From contig OX345640.1 in the NCBI GenBank assembly GCA_947044365.1, forward strand, positions 6,126,001-6,190,000: a stretch of DNA of 64,000 nt, given 5' to 3'. Positions 33,901 through 44,551 of the stretch are shown in pieces (position 1 is the stretch's first letter; each line of letters opens with the position of its first letter). A program made the position numbers and the translations under genes. This stretch comes from Petrosia ficiformis. Lineage: Eukaryota; Porifera; Demospongiae; Haplosclerida; Petrosiidae. Under the pieces are notes generated by a model. That model saw nothing but the letters and a program-made list of their open reading frames with translations, ran no database searches and was not told the DNA's origin.

Positions 33901-35046
33901 TCTTTTGAGTGTAGAACCAAGTATACTCATGGGCAAAAAAAAAACCCTGCACTTAGTGGGGCTTGAACCTGCAACCTTTCAATTTCAGGCCAGCACTTTA
34001 ACCACTAGTACACCTTTCTATCAGGAGCTTATGAGTGATGAAGCCGTGAAGGCCTTATATCACTGACTCTCTCACAAGAACATCCATATAAGAAATTTTA
34101 CATGGGTATACTGCTATACCAACAGGCAAGTCACTGAAGTGGCAGATGAATTGGCAAAACACTCCTACTGCATACACACCTGCACAATAATATTAAGTAC
34201 TTAAACTGTGCAAACAAACAATTAGACAGTCTGAGATTTCAGGAAGTATTGCAGTTGGATGCTCCTTCGCAGCTTCACTACTCATAAGCTTCTGATAATA
34301 AATTATATCTGTGTATATTTATAAATAATAATTGTGCATTGAAGTTAAGTAAACTAAGTTGTGGCCAACAATAACAAGTTGTCTGTTCCTAATCCAACAT
34401 CAATTGTATAATTTTTGAAATGAAATTAAACAGCATTTACATTACAGTTCATATTTTTTGCATATATTTAAAATAGGAATGATTGAAGTCCCCTACCTAA
34501 AAATGTTTATACAAGAATTACATGGTTGACTGTAAACATGAAAATCCTTCAAAGGCTTCATCTTAATATTTTATCATAATTCGTTAACTGAGTAATTATA
34601 TTATTTACTTTCTTGTGTCAAAATTATATTTGTTAGATATTCCCAATACTGCCACTTACTTATCAACTGTTGACTAAAGGAATACCAATCAACACTGGAA
34701 ATGAATACTCTATGTTTCGAAAGTATTTACCATTGGTTGTTATCTGTGAAGCATTTTTTTTTGGTTTCCTGATCATTGCATCATTAGTGTATACTGGAGC
34801 TGCATTAGCTGTTATAATAAAGTAAGTTAATCTTCAGTTAATTATATAGATAAATGTTAATGACTGGAGTTAAAATCTGATATCAACAGGTCAGTTTTGG
34901 AAAATAATACACCTTTAGTATATGTATTATACCTGAAGCAAAATTAGTTTTCAGTGTAATAGACCTGTCCAGTGCCCAGACCTCACAATAATTACGTTTG
35001 AGCTCAGTTGCGCTTGTTATATTATACATATATAATTATTATATAG

Positions 35047-35128
<82 letters not shown>

Positions 35129-38100
35129 ATATATATACATAATATGTAGCTATGTATTTATCGTTTCATTTCATTCAGTGAAAATTGAGGAATTATAATG
35201 GTTTAACAAGATGTTTGGAAAAAAGTATCCCTTTGTGGTGTCCAACACACAATTCAGTAATCATGGCTGACTTTCTCATACCTAAAGCAAAACAGCCTAT
35301 TATAGTTAATATTTACTTCTTTTACTGTTTAAAAGATCTTGTGGAATTTCAGGAATATATTTCAAATAGAACAGCCCCAGTTTGTACACTGTAAAAATAG
35401 AATTGTTAAAATAAGAAATATAGTGGTTAGTATAGTTGCAAGGATTTAACAATTAGTTGTTTGTTCAGGATACATACATCTAACACCATAGCTACTTTGG
35501 TCTAATTATATTAAAATACATAAAATATACATGTAACTATTATAATCAATTTTCATGCCTAATATCTCATATCAGACACACAAAGAAGGTTTGGCAACCT
35601 AAAATGGCTCAATTAAAATAAAAATTCTACTTTGTAGCTACATCTATTAGACAGCATCAGGATATTGAAATTACAATTATTCGATTATATATAATTACTG
35701 TATATCCATAACAACCTACACGACCAATTAAATTACAATTTAAATTATTCCTTGCAACTGTATTAAACCAATAAATTTGTTATTTTAACAATTTTAGTTT
35801 TGCAGTGTATGAAAGCCACAAGCAGTTTTCTTCTCTTGGTCAAACAACTGACTGAGTCCCCCAGAATGATGCAACTTCCTTTGCTACATATACAACTTCT
35901 ACGCATATGTGACACAAACATATATACATTAAACCCCATGGAAATCAATCATAGGCTCTGTGGGCGAAAATAATTACAAACATGAGCAAAATACCTCTTC
36001 AAAATTGTCAAGATAGTAATATTATGTTCTGATTGGAAACAAAATTTGAAGAATATATGGTGCAATCTGAAGTATAATCTTAATGATAGTTGCTTTTATA
36101 ATAGGGGATAAGAATGAAATAATGGTTGAGGGTGACTGACTAAATCACGGATGTAAGAGTAATGCTTTTATTCATGTTCAAGTGTAATTAACGAACTATG
36201 TTACATTATTACATTATGAACATTATTTAATAAGCAGAGGCTACATGTAATGATAGGAATACAACTTAAATTAAATGCCTGTAGTCACAATGAATTCATG
36301 ATCATGGATGAATAATTATTTTTATTTCTTGCATTTCAATAGATACTACACTTCTTCTATTAATTTGTACCCTCATGAAGAACTTCACGATTATTATCCA
36401 AAACGAATATGTTATGCTTGTCCACTGTTTCAATATTCACTACCATTGATCATCTGTGTACAAATGATAGTTGCAATGGTTTTGTTTGTTCTGTTCAAAT
36501 GGAAATGGGCTGTTCGTGCTGTATCCTTACAACAATTCTCTAAAGTCCATTGGTTTCAGACTTAAAATATATTAGCAATGTATAATGTATATATATTAAT
36601 ACATTCAGAACTTGACTCCTATCAGAGAGTACAATAGTATTCTCTAGGTAAGGGATGGTCCAAAAAACAAATGGCTATCCATACGTTTCAATTGCAGTGA
36701 AGAGCCGAAGTCTCCGCTAAAATTATAGGTATAAGTATTAATGTACAACTAACCTTTGATGTCAGTGTTTTTTTGACTAACAACATCTTCTAGATAGCTG
36801 GAAATCTTTTTAAGGTAGAAAGCCAGCAAGTATATAGCAAAGCTGAAAAAAGCTTCATCATCAGAGAATACGGTAGTACTCTCTATGTAGAGTCATGAGA
36901 CACAAAAAAATCCCGCCCCATACATTTCAATAGCAAGTGATAGTCTCGCAAGCTACACTCTCATACGCTATGTGGGTAGTGAGCCCAGTCAACCTCACAT
37001 AGCTGAGTTCCGATGATCGTGCAATGTACTTGGGATAACTGGCAACATATTTTAATTTTTCTACATCATCTGTAGCAAATAAAGTTATTATGTCTCACTG
37101 CTTAACTTTGTAATTAATTTCTTTGTGTCTACACAGCTTGAACCATGAAGTTTGTTTCATCTACAATGGTAGAATATCTTGACACAAACAACAACCAACA
37201 CTAGTGGGCATGTTTAAAGCAGAATGTTACAATTATCACACACCTATCACTCACATATGTAAAGTCCTGGACAAGCCTGTATTTTATGTAGATGGGAAAC
37301 AGATTAATCTTAAAGTTTTCAATAAAAATGAAAGAAGATGTAGAGATGGTACATAAGTTCCTACACTGCTATAAAGAAAAAGACAGAGAGCTGTACTTAT
37401 GTAGGGTTATGTGGAATTGGTTTGTTTAATTTTGGTTCCTACATAAACCTCCTGTGTTAGTACTATCCTGACCTTGTTCGCATGCTTTTTAGTTTTGACA
37501 TCCCTACATCTTTCATTTTTATTGAAAATGATTAGTATTAATAATACTTGTCTACTTCAAATTGTTACAGTATGTAAAGCCTCTCTCAGTGATAAGCTTA
37601 AGTTTATCTGATGTTTGTAGGAGCACACTTTTTCAATAGATAAACACGCAAAAACGTATTTATACATGATACTTACTAATTTATACCCATGTATAGTGTA
37701 GCCAAGCAATATGAAATATTGTAATTAATTGACCCACCAGCAAGTGGAAATATATTTTATATCAGCTAAATATAACTTAAGTTTATATTTTATTTGCCTG
37801 ACTAAAATACCAAACACATCAGTTTACTGTTTTGTCCTCTTTTCTGTTGATCATACTTGGCTATGGCCTGAATATGATGGCTTTTCAACTGTATACCTGT
37901 GATGATGACTTCGACTTTCTAAAAGTGCTACACAAGGAAAACATTATTATGACTGCTACATCAGTTTTCATGGTTGTGATCACCGTGAGTGAAATTCATT
38001 TTAGATTCATAATTATGATTATAATTATAATTATATTTATATAAATATCATAGTATATATAATTACATATATAATTATATATATATATATATATATACTA

Positions 38101-38545
38101 TGTTGCCCTGGCAATTGTTTGGTATGATTATATAAGACAACAGAACGGTTTCATCCATTTGTGATGTAGTTTTCCCTAGAACATTGAGTGAAATCCATTA
38201 ATATAATTATATATATATATATGCTGTATGATTTCATACGAACCATTGTATGTCTAAGAGAACAGAATTGTTTCATCCCTTTATTATACTTGCTTGACAT
38301 CATTTGTGATATCATCATGCATGTAGTTTTTACTAGCTCTGCAATTTCTTGACCATCTTCTGGAAGATCCTGGAAGACAGTGTGAATCCACCCTGATTAT
38401 GGATATTAATAATTATAATAATTATCAACATCTATTTCCCACATATATTGTTAATTTTTAGATATTTGTCAACATGGCCTGGCCTATACTCTATAATCTT
38501 CGTAATTCAACTGGAAATGGCGAAACTAGACCTCTTCTGAATTAA
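30948..38545 (+). CDS. array gene G3: unrecognised seven-helix membrane protein, complete
   Basis: Coding exons: 30948-31081, 32514-32643, 33446-33574, 34637-34821, 36343-36520, 37823-37984, 38462-38545; 1002 nt, 333 residues, open throughout. Phases match G1. Introns 2 (from 32644) and 5 (from 36521) start GTATCCTT; the acceptor side of intron 2 has TTCTTTGAC 11 bases before the AG. It is the most divergent copy: exon 3 reads GASLHMSLLVSYWIGAGAG, and the helix 4-5 loop is longest (YYTSSINLYPHEELHDYY, then RICYAC). Before helix 7 it has KENIIMT, so the N-glycosylation sequon of the other copies is lost. The tail GETRPLLN keeps E-x-x-x-L-L. A poly(A) signal follows at 38591. Its partner is G5. 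Confidence 0.85.
31277..31336. repeat. perfect 60-base palindrome without spacer
   Basis: The centre is CACTGCAA/TTGCAGTG, the two outer 8-base ends of a CACTG-type MITE joined together, flanked by 22 bases of mirrored intron sequence (aataaatatggtaataat...). The matching place in G5 has the full MITE (62174-62564). Confidence 0.9.
33945..34014 (-). repeat. tRNA-derived sequence (SINE head or tRNA relic)
   Basis: On the minus strand, TAGTGGTTAAAGTGCTGG resembles a polymerase III A box and D arm, and GGTTCAAGCCC (33959-33969) fits the B box GGTTCRANNCC, about 35 bases on. A full cloverleaf is not clear and the acceptor ends do not pair, so a SINE head is likelier than a working tRNA gene. Located in intron 3 of G3. 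Confidence 0.5.
35041..35122. repeat. (AT)n microsatellite
   Basis: About 80 bases of AT with two interruptions, in intron 4 of G3. Confidence 0.9.
35387..35807. mobile_element. CACTG-type MITE, intact ends (intron 4 of G3)
   Basis: 421 bases from CACTGTAAAAATAGAATTG to 'attttagttttgcagtg', with TA on both sides. Inner terminal repeats are as in the copy at 43770-44164. No coding capacity. Confidence 0.75.
37318..37532. mobile_element. foldback MITE (intron 5 of G3)
   Basis: The ends 'caataaaaatgaaagaagat' and 'tctttcatttttattgaaaa' are inverted; 'gggttatgtggaattgg' links it to the other foldback elements. Confidence 0.5.
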
Positions 38546-39237
38546 TAAGTGTGCAGTTATTAATTTTGTATGGATTATTTTGTTCTGACTAATAAACATT
38601 ATGCCTTAACTTTGTTTTGATTTAGTGTCTCACAATAATTATAGACTTGAGTATCTTGTTTGATTATTTTTGTGCATTCCCATTTGATAAAATAGAATTC
38701 ATTACTACCATAATATTAGATGTAGAAAAAAATTCTGTCACTAGATTACATAATCTACTTATATGAACAATGTAAATTTGAATTACACTGCTAAGTAGTT
38801 TAACACATGTAGCTAATGTAATTAACTTACATGAATGGCTATAACTAATTCTATACGTCACTGTAAAACTTGAGATGGAAAGAAAGAAAGAAAGAAAGAA
38901 AGAAAGACACATGAGGCAATGAGAAAATGAAAATGTAATTATTGTATCTGGCCATCATTTTGTTTGGAAACCTGCAAACGCACATTTTATTTTATTTTAT
39001 TGTATACCTTTAATACTTGGTACACATTATGTTGTAGTAACAACATGCATGTAACCACAACATTCTCTATGACAATTGACAAACGAAATTTAAATTCCAG
39101 CTATTCCTTGCAAATGTACTAACCAATAAAATGGGCATTTTAAGGATTTAGTTTTTACAGTGTAATTAATCATCATGACAATTTAAATTAACACTTGCTA
39201 TTACTTGCAAATATAATTACTAACGAATGAGTTATTA
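38546..39237. other. 3' flank of G3, no further gene seen
   Basis: Holds the poly(A) signal AATAAA (38591), a (GAAA)n run at 38878-38907 and the right end of a CACTG-type MITE (to 39162). Confidence 0.5.
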
Positions 39238-39537
39238 TTGAGACTGCTAGTGGCAGTGCAACCTACAGTTTGTTGGGTTTTGGTCAGACCAATTTATAAT
39301 GATCCTAATTATTTGCTTGAGCAAGTACCTTATATAATGAATGCATATGACAGATACACATTCCATTACACTTTCAGTGCCACTGCCATACTGTGTTTGT
39401 ACTTAATAAGCCCAAAGGCATATAGTGTCATCACAGTTCAGGGAAGTAAGATTTGCTCCATATTTAGAAACAGATCAAAATTAGATGCTTCGTTGTCACT
39501 TGAGTATTTATTATGGCTAGATTTAACCAGGAGTTAG
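39238..39537 (+). other. ORF resembling a class C GPCR membrane segment; possible relic exon
   Basis: An open frame of 99 codons (no ATG at its start; TTG-type) contains two hydrophobic stretches around VCWVLVRPIY and FSATAILCLYLISPKAY. The spacing and the 'W-x3-P-x-Y ... L-x3-PK-x-Y' pattern recall the helix 6-7 end (or helix 4-5) of class C receptors such as metabotropic glutamate types, judged from memory. No flanking exons were found. It could equally be a chance ORF. It lies between G3 and the duplication junction. Confidence 0.25.
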
Positions 39538-40440
39538 TTGTAATGATTGTAAAAACTCATTCATTGGTAAATGCTCTGTAAAGAACAGTATAAATTTAAT
39601 TTTCATGATGTAAATTATGGCTATATACATGCCTGCTGATGTAATAGCAAATACGTCATACCAATTAATTAATAATATATAGTCAGTGCTATTTTTGCCA
39701 TAATAATAATAACTGTCTACAATCTTTGTTGGTAAGTTAAATTATGAGGTTGCAGGTTTTCATGAAATTTCAACCATTTTGTTAACTGTTACATTGAAGT
39801 TGTATAAGTCACATGAAGCAAGAAGTAATTATTATTTCAAAAGGATAATAAAGTAGGATTTCACTATAGTTTCAGCAGCATGACCATGCAACTTCAAATC
39901 CTTGCAACTGCTCTCTCTCCACAAGTGTGATTAAATTGGAAAATAAGAAGAATTACTGACAAGAAATACTGTAATAATAATTATTATATTGATATGTATG
40001 TGTATTAAAACTTACACTCCTACCAAGAGTACATAATTCCTAGTATAATTGACAGTCATGGCAATAGCTTACAGCCAGCTCAACACTGTACCAACCACTA
40101 CTTCACTTGTACTTGATTTCAAGCTGTGATTCAACAGTGATAGCCTTCAAACAAGATGAGTTGTGATTCCATGTACTGTTTTGCAATCAGAAGTCTCCTG
40201 AAAGTGGTGAGACGTGAGTTGTAAAAATTGTCATAACTTTATAACCGAAATGTTTTAGAAAAAGCCTGTTTTTTTATTTTGATACTTGTATAATTTCAAG
40301 TCTGTTTGCAGCTGGATCAAAGTCCCAATGTTATTAGTTGTCCAGAAATTTAGTTTACAGACAGAAAACCTGATTACATATAGCTAATCCTCCTCTCTGC
40401 CTACTGCAAAATGCCATTATCTTTGTAATGGGAGGGCAAA
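39538..40440. other. DNA up to the duplication junction, nothing recognised
   Basis: AT-rich sequence without exon-like frames or repeat termini that I could define. It ends abruptly at 40440, where exon 6 sequence begins. Confidence 0.45.
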
Positions 40441-40882
40441 ATGATTACCTAAAAGTACAGCATGGTGGAAACATTTCTATGACTGTTGCATCAGTTTTCA
40501 TGATTGTGATTACCGTGAGTGAAATTCAATTAGGTTCACAATTATTATATAATTATACATATACATATATAATATACTATGTTACCATGGGAATTGTTTG
40601 GTATGGTTAGGAGAACAGAACGGTTTCATCACTATATTGTGCTTGCTTGATGTTCTATCACTTTGTGATATCTTCTAGTTTTCACTAGCCCAGCATCACT
40701 TGCATATTTTTTTTTTTTGCATCCATAATTATGCATATTTAGGATCATAATAATAATTATTATGGTGATGTATTTCTCACATTGTTAATTTTCAGATATT
40801 TGTCAACATGGCCTGGCCTGTTCTATATAATCTTCGTAATCCAACTGGAAATGAAGAAACTAAACGGCTTCTGAATTCATAA
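40441..40882 (+). pseudogene. orphan exon 6 (partial) and exon 7 of a G1-type gene
   Basis: Exon 6 starts mid-codon-block at 40441 (YLKVQHGGNISMT...) and ends at 40514 before GTGAGT. Exon 7 is 40796-40882 and encodes the same tail as G1 (NEETKRLLNS). AATAAA follows at 40917. Exons 1-5 are absent; the sequence just upstream is the unrelated end of block A. This is the scar of the tandem duplication and not a gene. It might still serve as an acceptor exon for read-through splicing from G3. Confidence 0.85.
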
Positions 40883-41209
40883 GCGTGAAGTTATTAATTT
40901 TGCTATTGTTTTGACTAATAAAAATTATTATTCCTTAATTAACTTTGTTTTTGATTTAGTGTTTCACAATGATTATAAACTTGAGTAGGCTTTTGTGCTG
41001 TTTGATTATTTTCTTGTATTCTCGTTTGATAAAATAGAATTTAATACTGCAATAATTTTTTTTACATTGGAAGCTTCTGTTGTGTCAAATAACTTGAGCA
41101 CCCATATACAGTAACCAATAGTTTCAATACACAACAGGAAGAAAACAAAAGGTGTAGACAATGGTCTGGATGTGAGGCTCAAGAGTGTGGTGAATGACTG
41201 AACTGCTTT

Positions 41210-41601
41210 CTCTGCAAAAATTAAATTGTTAAAATACCAAATTCCTTTGTCCTTTAAATTGTTAGTACAGTTGCAAGGAATGATGGAAATTGTAATTTAA
41301 TTGGTCATATAGGTTGATATGACTACAAGGAGACATACAATGTATATATACATATACTAATTATAAACCAATAATTGCATTTTCAATTTCCTTATACTGT
41401 CTAATTGATTTACAAAGAAGCATAATAAGTATTTTAATTAAATGATTTTAGGTTTCTAAACCTTCTTAGTGCAGATGTGAGACATGATATTTGATTACAA
41501 TGTGTACAAGTACATTACCATATATAGTCATAATTAAATTATAATTTGCATCCTTGCAACTATTTATACAATTATTTTAACAATATTCAATTTTTGCAGT
41601 G
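41210..41601. mobile_element. CACTG-type MITE, uninterrupted
   Basis: 392 bases from CTCTGCAAAAATTAAATTG to 'ttcaatttttgcagtg'. It is the block B version of 11152-12625, which has the THAP element inside. Confidence 0.7.
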
Positions 41602-41700
41602 TAAAGTGTGGGGCCAAAGCAAGAGAAAGAAATGCTGCAGACAGAGAATATGCCTTGATCATCTAGTCACAATGATCACTTGGAAGACACAAATGCTGCA

Positions 41701-42301
41701 TTAAGGTTGTAGTCTTTTTCGTGGGCGGATGCTACTCCAATCAGTTTCTAGTCTTGCAAGCTTCTTGCTGCATACAATTTGGTTCCATTCTGTATTTTTT
41801 TGGAAGCCACACCCACCCGGGGGTATAATTATTGGGCCTAAATTTTTCACTGATAGTTTATTTTCAGAGACAAACCTACGGTGGAGGGGGCGGTAGGTGG
41901 GAAACAATGGCGGGGTAACTGTAGTTGCTCTCTGAGAAAGATCGGAGTTTGATAGTGTCTAGAAAGGTAAATTTTATGGTTTCAGTGAAAAGCTACAGAA
42001 TTCAGCTTTCTTCAGCCTCTTGTAACTATAAAAGTAAAATGAATTATCAGAAAACGGCTCTATTTGTTTTCTCAAAATGCATTGTACTTGGTGCACGCCA
42101 TGATTGGTGGGCATGGGTTTCTTGGTTTTGTAGTGATTGCAAAAATGGAGATTTTTCCAACACTCTCTCGCTTACAGACAAATATAAAGATGATCAGAAG
42201 ATATGAAGGTTGCTATTACACCAGGTTAGAGTCATATTGTATAATATTCTATTTTGAAACTGATTGGAGTCGCATCCGGCCACTCCCTAGTACCACCTTA
42301 A
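41701..42301. mobile_element. TTAA-flanked MITE, inverted copy
   Basis: Starts TTAAGGTTGTAGTC and ends 'tagtaccaccttaa', i.e. the reverse orientation of the copies at 25955 and 26590. Block A lacks it: 'gctgcaattcacg' at about 12719 is uninterrupted, although a few bases differ at the joint. Confidence 0.75.
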
Positions 42302-42534
42302 ACAATTCACGATCTAACGTGTGGTATGCTTGAACAGTTACTTTTGAGTCACAAAATAACTACAATAATTTAAAACAAACTTTATGATATAATATCACTT
42401 ATCTCACTATTTAGAGTCACAGATCCGTGATCTTACAGTTGAAACTATCTTCTTTTTACAAGCATACACTCACAAAGAAATTTTAATTCAAAGGATCACG
42501 TGATCATCTCCGGATCGAGTCCAATTACAAAAAA

Positions 42535-42587
42535 CATTTTTCGTCAGAAGAGAGGGAAACGCAATTGAAACTCAATTGAAACGAAAG
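42535..42587 (+). other. putative non-coding 5' exon of G4
   Basis: 'caattgaaacgaaag' is followed by GTATGT at 42588. A nearby small duplication (caattgaaactcaattgaaa) is specific to this copy. The acceptor 'tttttgttcag' ends at 44535, 16 bases before the ATG. Confidence 0.5.
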
Positions 42588-43769
42588 GTATGTATAAGTA
42601 TATTGTTATTATTTTGTTGTAGTTTTTTTTTTAATTGGCACAAGTCACTTTAGTAGATCGTATTATTATTATATTAAAGTAGTACATGGAGATCGCATTA
42701 TCTGCTTGTGTCTGTATCTATGTACATTGTACAGCATTCAGTTTGTCCAGACACCAAAGAAAACTGCCACAACTCATTATCAACTACCAGCCTGATGTGG
42801 TTGTAGAAATTAACATGTTAATGCGTATGTAGGTTGTATTCTGTACAGCTGATAATTTTGCTATGATTATAGGATAAAAGAATCTTCATTAAATTATTTT
42901 TTATGGCCCATAGGGCCATCCCTGTGGTTGCTTTACACGGCGGTTTAATGTATTATTATATATATATATTTTTTTTTCTTGTGTCCACTTGCATGTTGTA
43001 TACATCGTTAATTAAGGAAGAGCTAATAGCTAGGTATTCTGCCTGAAATATATTTATAAAGTTCTACAAGGTCCTTTGAAAGGTATACGTAAGAAGAGTA
43101 AATAATCAAAATGATAACTATAATAAGCTGTTGTGTTTCAGGCATGATAATGTCAGCCATGATTACTTAATGCTGGACACCACAAAGCAATCATAGGGAT
43201 ACTTTTTTCTCTATATTATATCTTTTTTAAATTGTAGTCAGAGTTATATAGATTATGCTTACATTCATGAAACTTTACAAGAGAAGCTATATTCTTTATC
43301 TGCTGAATGTACATGTATATCAAGTTGTATTGGATATTGTTTCATGGATTCGTGAATCCCTAACAATCTGATTGACTGAGACTATAATAGTCTGAATAAC
43401 TGACTAATTGTGAAACTGCACTAACCAATAAAATAGTTATTTTAACAATTCTGTTTTTGCAGTGTATCACTTTACACATAGTAATATTTATAACATTCTA
43501 TATTTATAACATTCTTTACAGTTTATTAAGCATTTTAAGGAGGTTTACAGTTTATTAAGCATTTTAAGGAAGGTTGGGGTTCAATAAAGGTTGAGATTAG
43601 ATAATGCATGAGCGGAGCCGGGTTACATTTTAACAGGTAACTAACTAGTAGTTAAAGCATTCTTAAATGTGCATTAGGCTGTTTAAATGCTCTTGGGTGA
43701 CTAGTAGATCAGATGGAAATGTGATTGGCTTAATATCATGTGAAATATGGTAATTATATATAGTGCATG

Positions 43770-44164
43770 CACTGTAAAAATAGAATTGTTAAAATAACAA
43801 ATATATTGGTTAGTACAGTTGAAAGGATTTAACAATTAGTTGGTTGTTCAGAATACATACATCTAACACCATAGCTCTAATTATATTTAAATACGTAAAA
43901 AGATATATGTACCTATTATAATCAATTATCATGCCTAATATCTCATTCAAGGAAGGTTTGGCACCATAAAATGACTCAATTAAAATACATATCCTACTTT
44001 GTACATCTATTAGACAGCATAAGGATATTGAGATTACAATTATTCGATTATAATTACATGTATATCCATAACAACCTACGACAAATTAAATTACATTTTA
44101 AATTATTCCTTGCAACTGTACTAACCAATAAATTTGTTATTTTAACAATTTTATTTTTGCAGTG
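43770..44164. mobile_element. CACTG-type MITE with empty site (5' UTR intron of G4)
   Basis: 395 bases, CACTGTAAAAATAG to TTTTTGCAGTG. Flanks are gtgcatg and tgtgtag; block A at about 14150-14165 reads gtgcatgtgtag, so the target duplication is TG (2 bp). Confidence 0.8.
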
Positions 44165-44217
44165 TGTGTAGTCTACATCACAAATAATTATATTGAAGAG
44201 TAATTGTAGTTACTTAT

Positions 44218-44427
44218 TCATAATACTGTATGATGATGGTACAGATGATAATAATGTTCAATTCAATTTGAATACTCCAATTTGAGCCTGGAGTTTTGTA
44301 AGACACATTATAATTCTATATAAATAATATGTAGCACAATAAATCTTGATCTGCACTGTTTACAAGGTCTGTGCTTAATATTAGAAATATAATTATCAGA
44401 CAAGTTGATTTGACAGCATTCAGTTTT
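44218..44427 (-). other. micro-inversion in 5' UTR intron of G4
   Basis: About 210 bases are the reverse complement of 14215-14422 in G2. For example, 'cttgtctgataattatattt' of G2 appears inverted at about 44387-44406, while the flanks (gagtaattgtagttactta and gaatgcatatag) stay in the original orientation. Confidence 0.8.
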
Positions 44428-44551
44428 GAATGCATATAGTATTAGGCATTGAGTGTTATTATTACCTGTACTATCATCATACAGTATTATGAATTGAATG
44501 TTATTATCACCTGTACCATCATAATTTTTGTTCAGATTAACTAATGTGACA

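Larger units (their letters stand above)
10392..40440. repeat. tandem segmental duplication, first copy (block A)
   Basis: The sequence beginning 'atgattacctaaaagtac' at 10392, inside exon 6 of G1, restarts at 40441 and stays collinear to the end of the window: G2 with G4, G3 with G5, and the intergenic DNA. The unit is about 30 kb. Offsets vary from about 29.6 to 31.1 kb because of later transposon insertions and small indels. The left boundary is exact to a base or so, since position 10391 differs from 40440. Confidence 0.85.

Noticed and set aside
33945..34014. Functional tRNA gene
   Set aside because: A and B boxes are present but the acceptor arms do not pair and the anticodon arm is poor.
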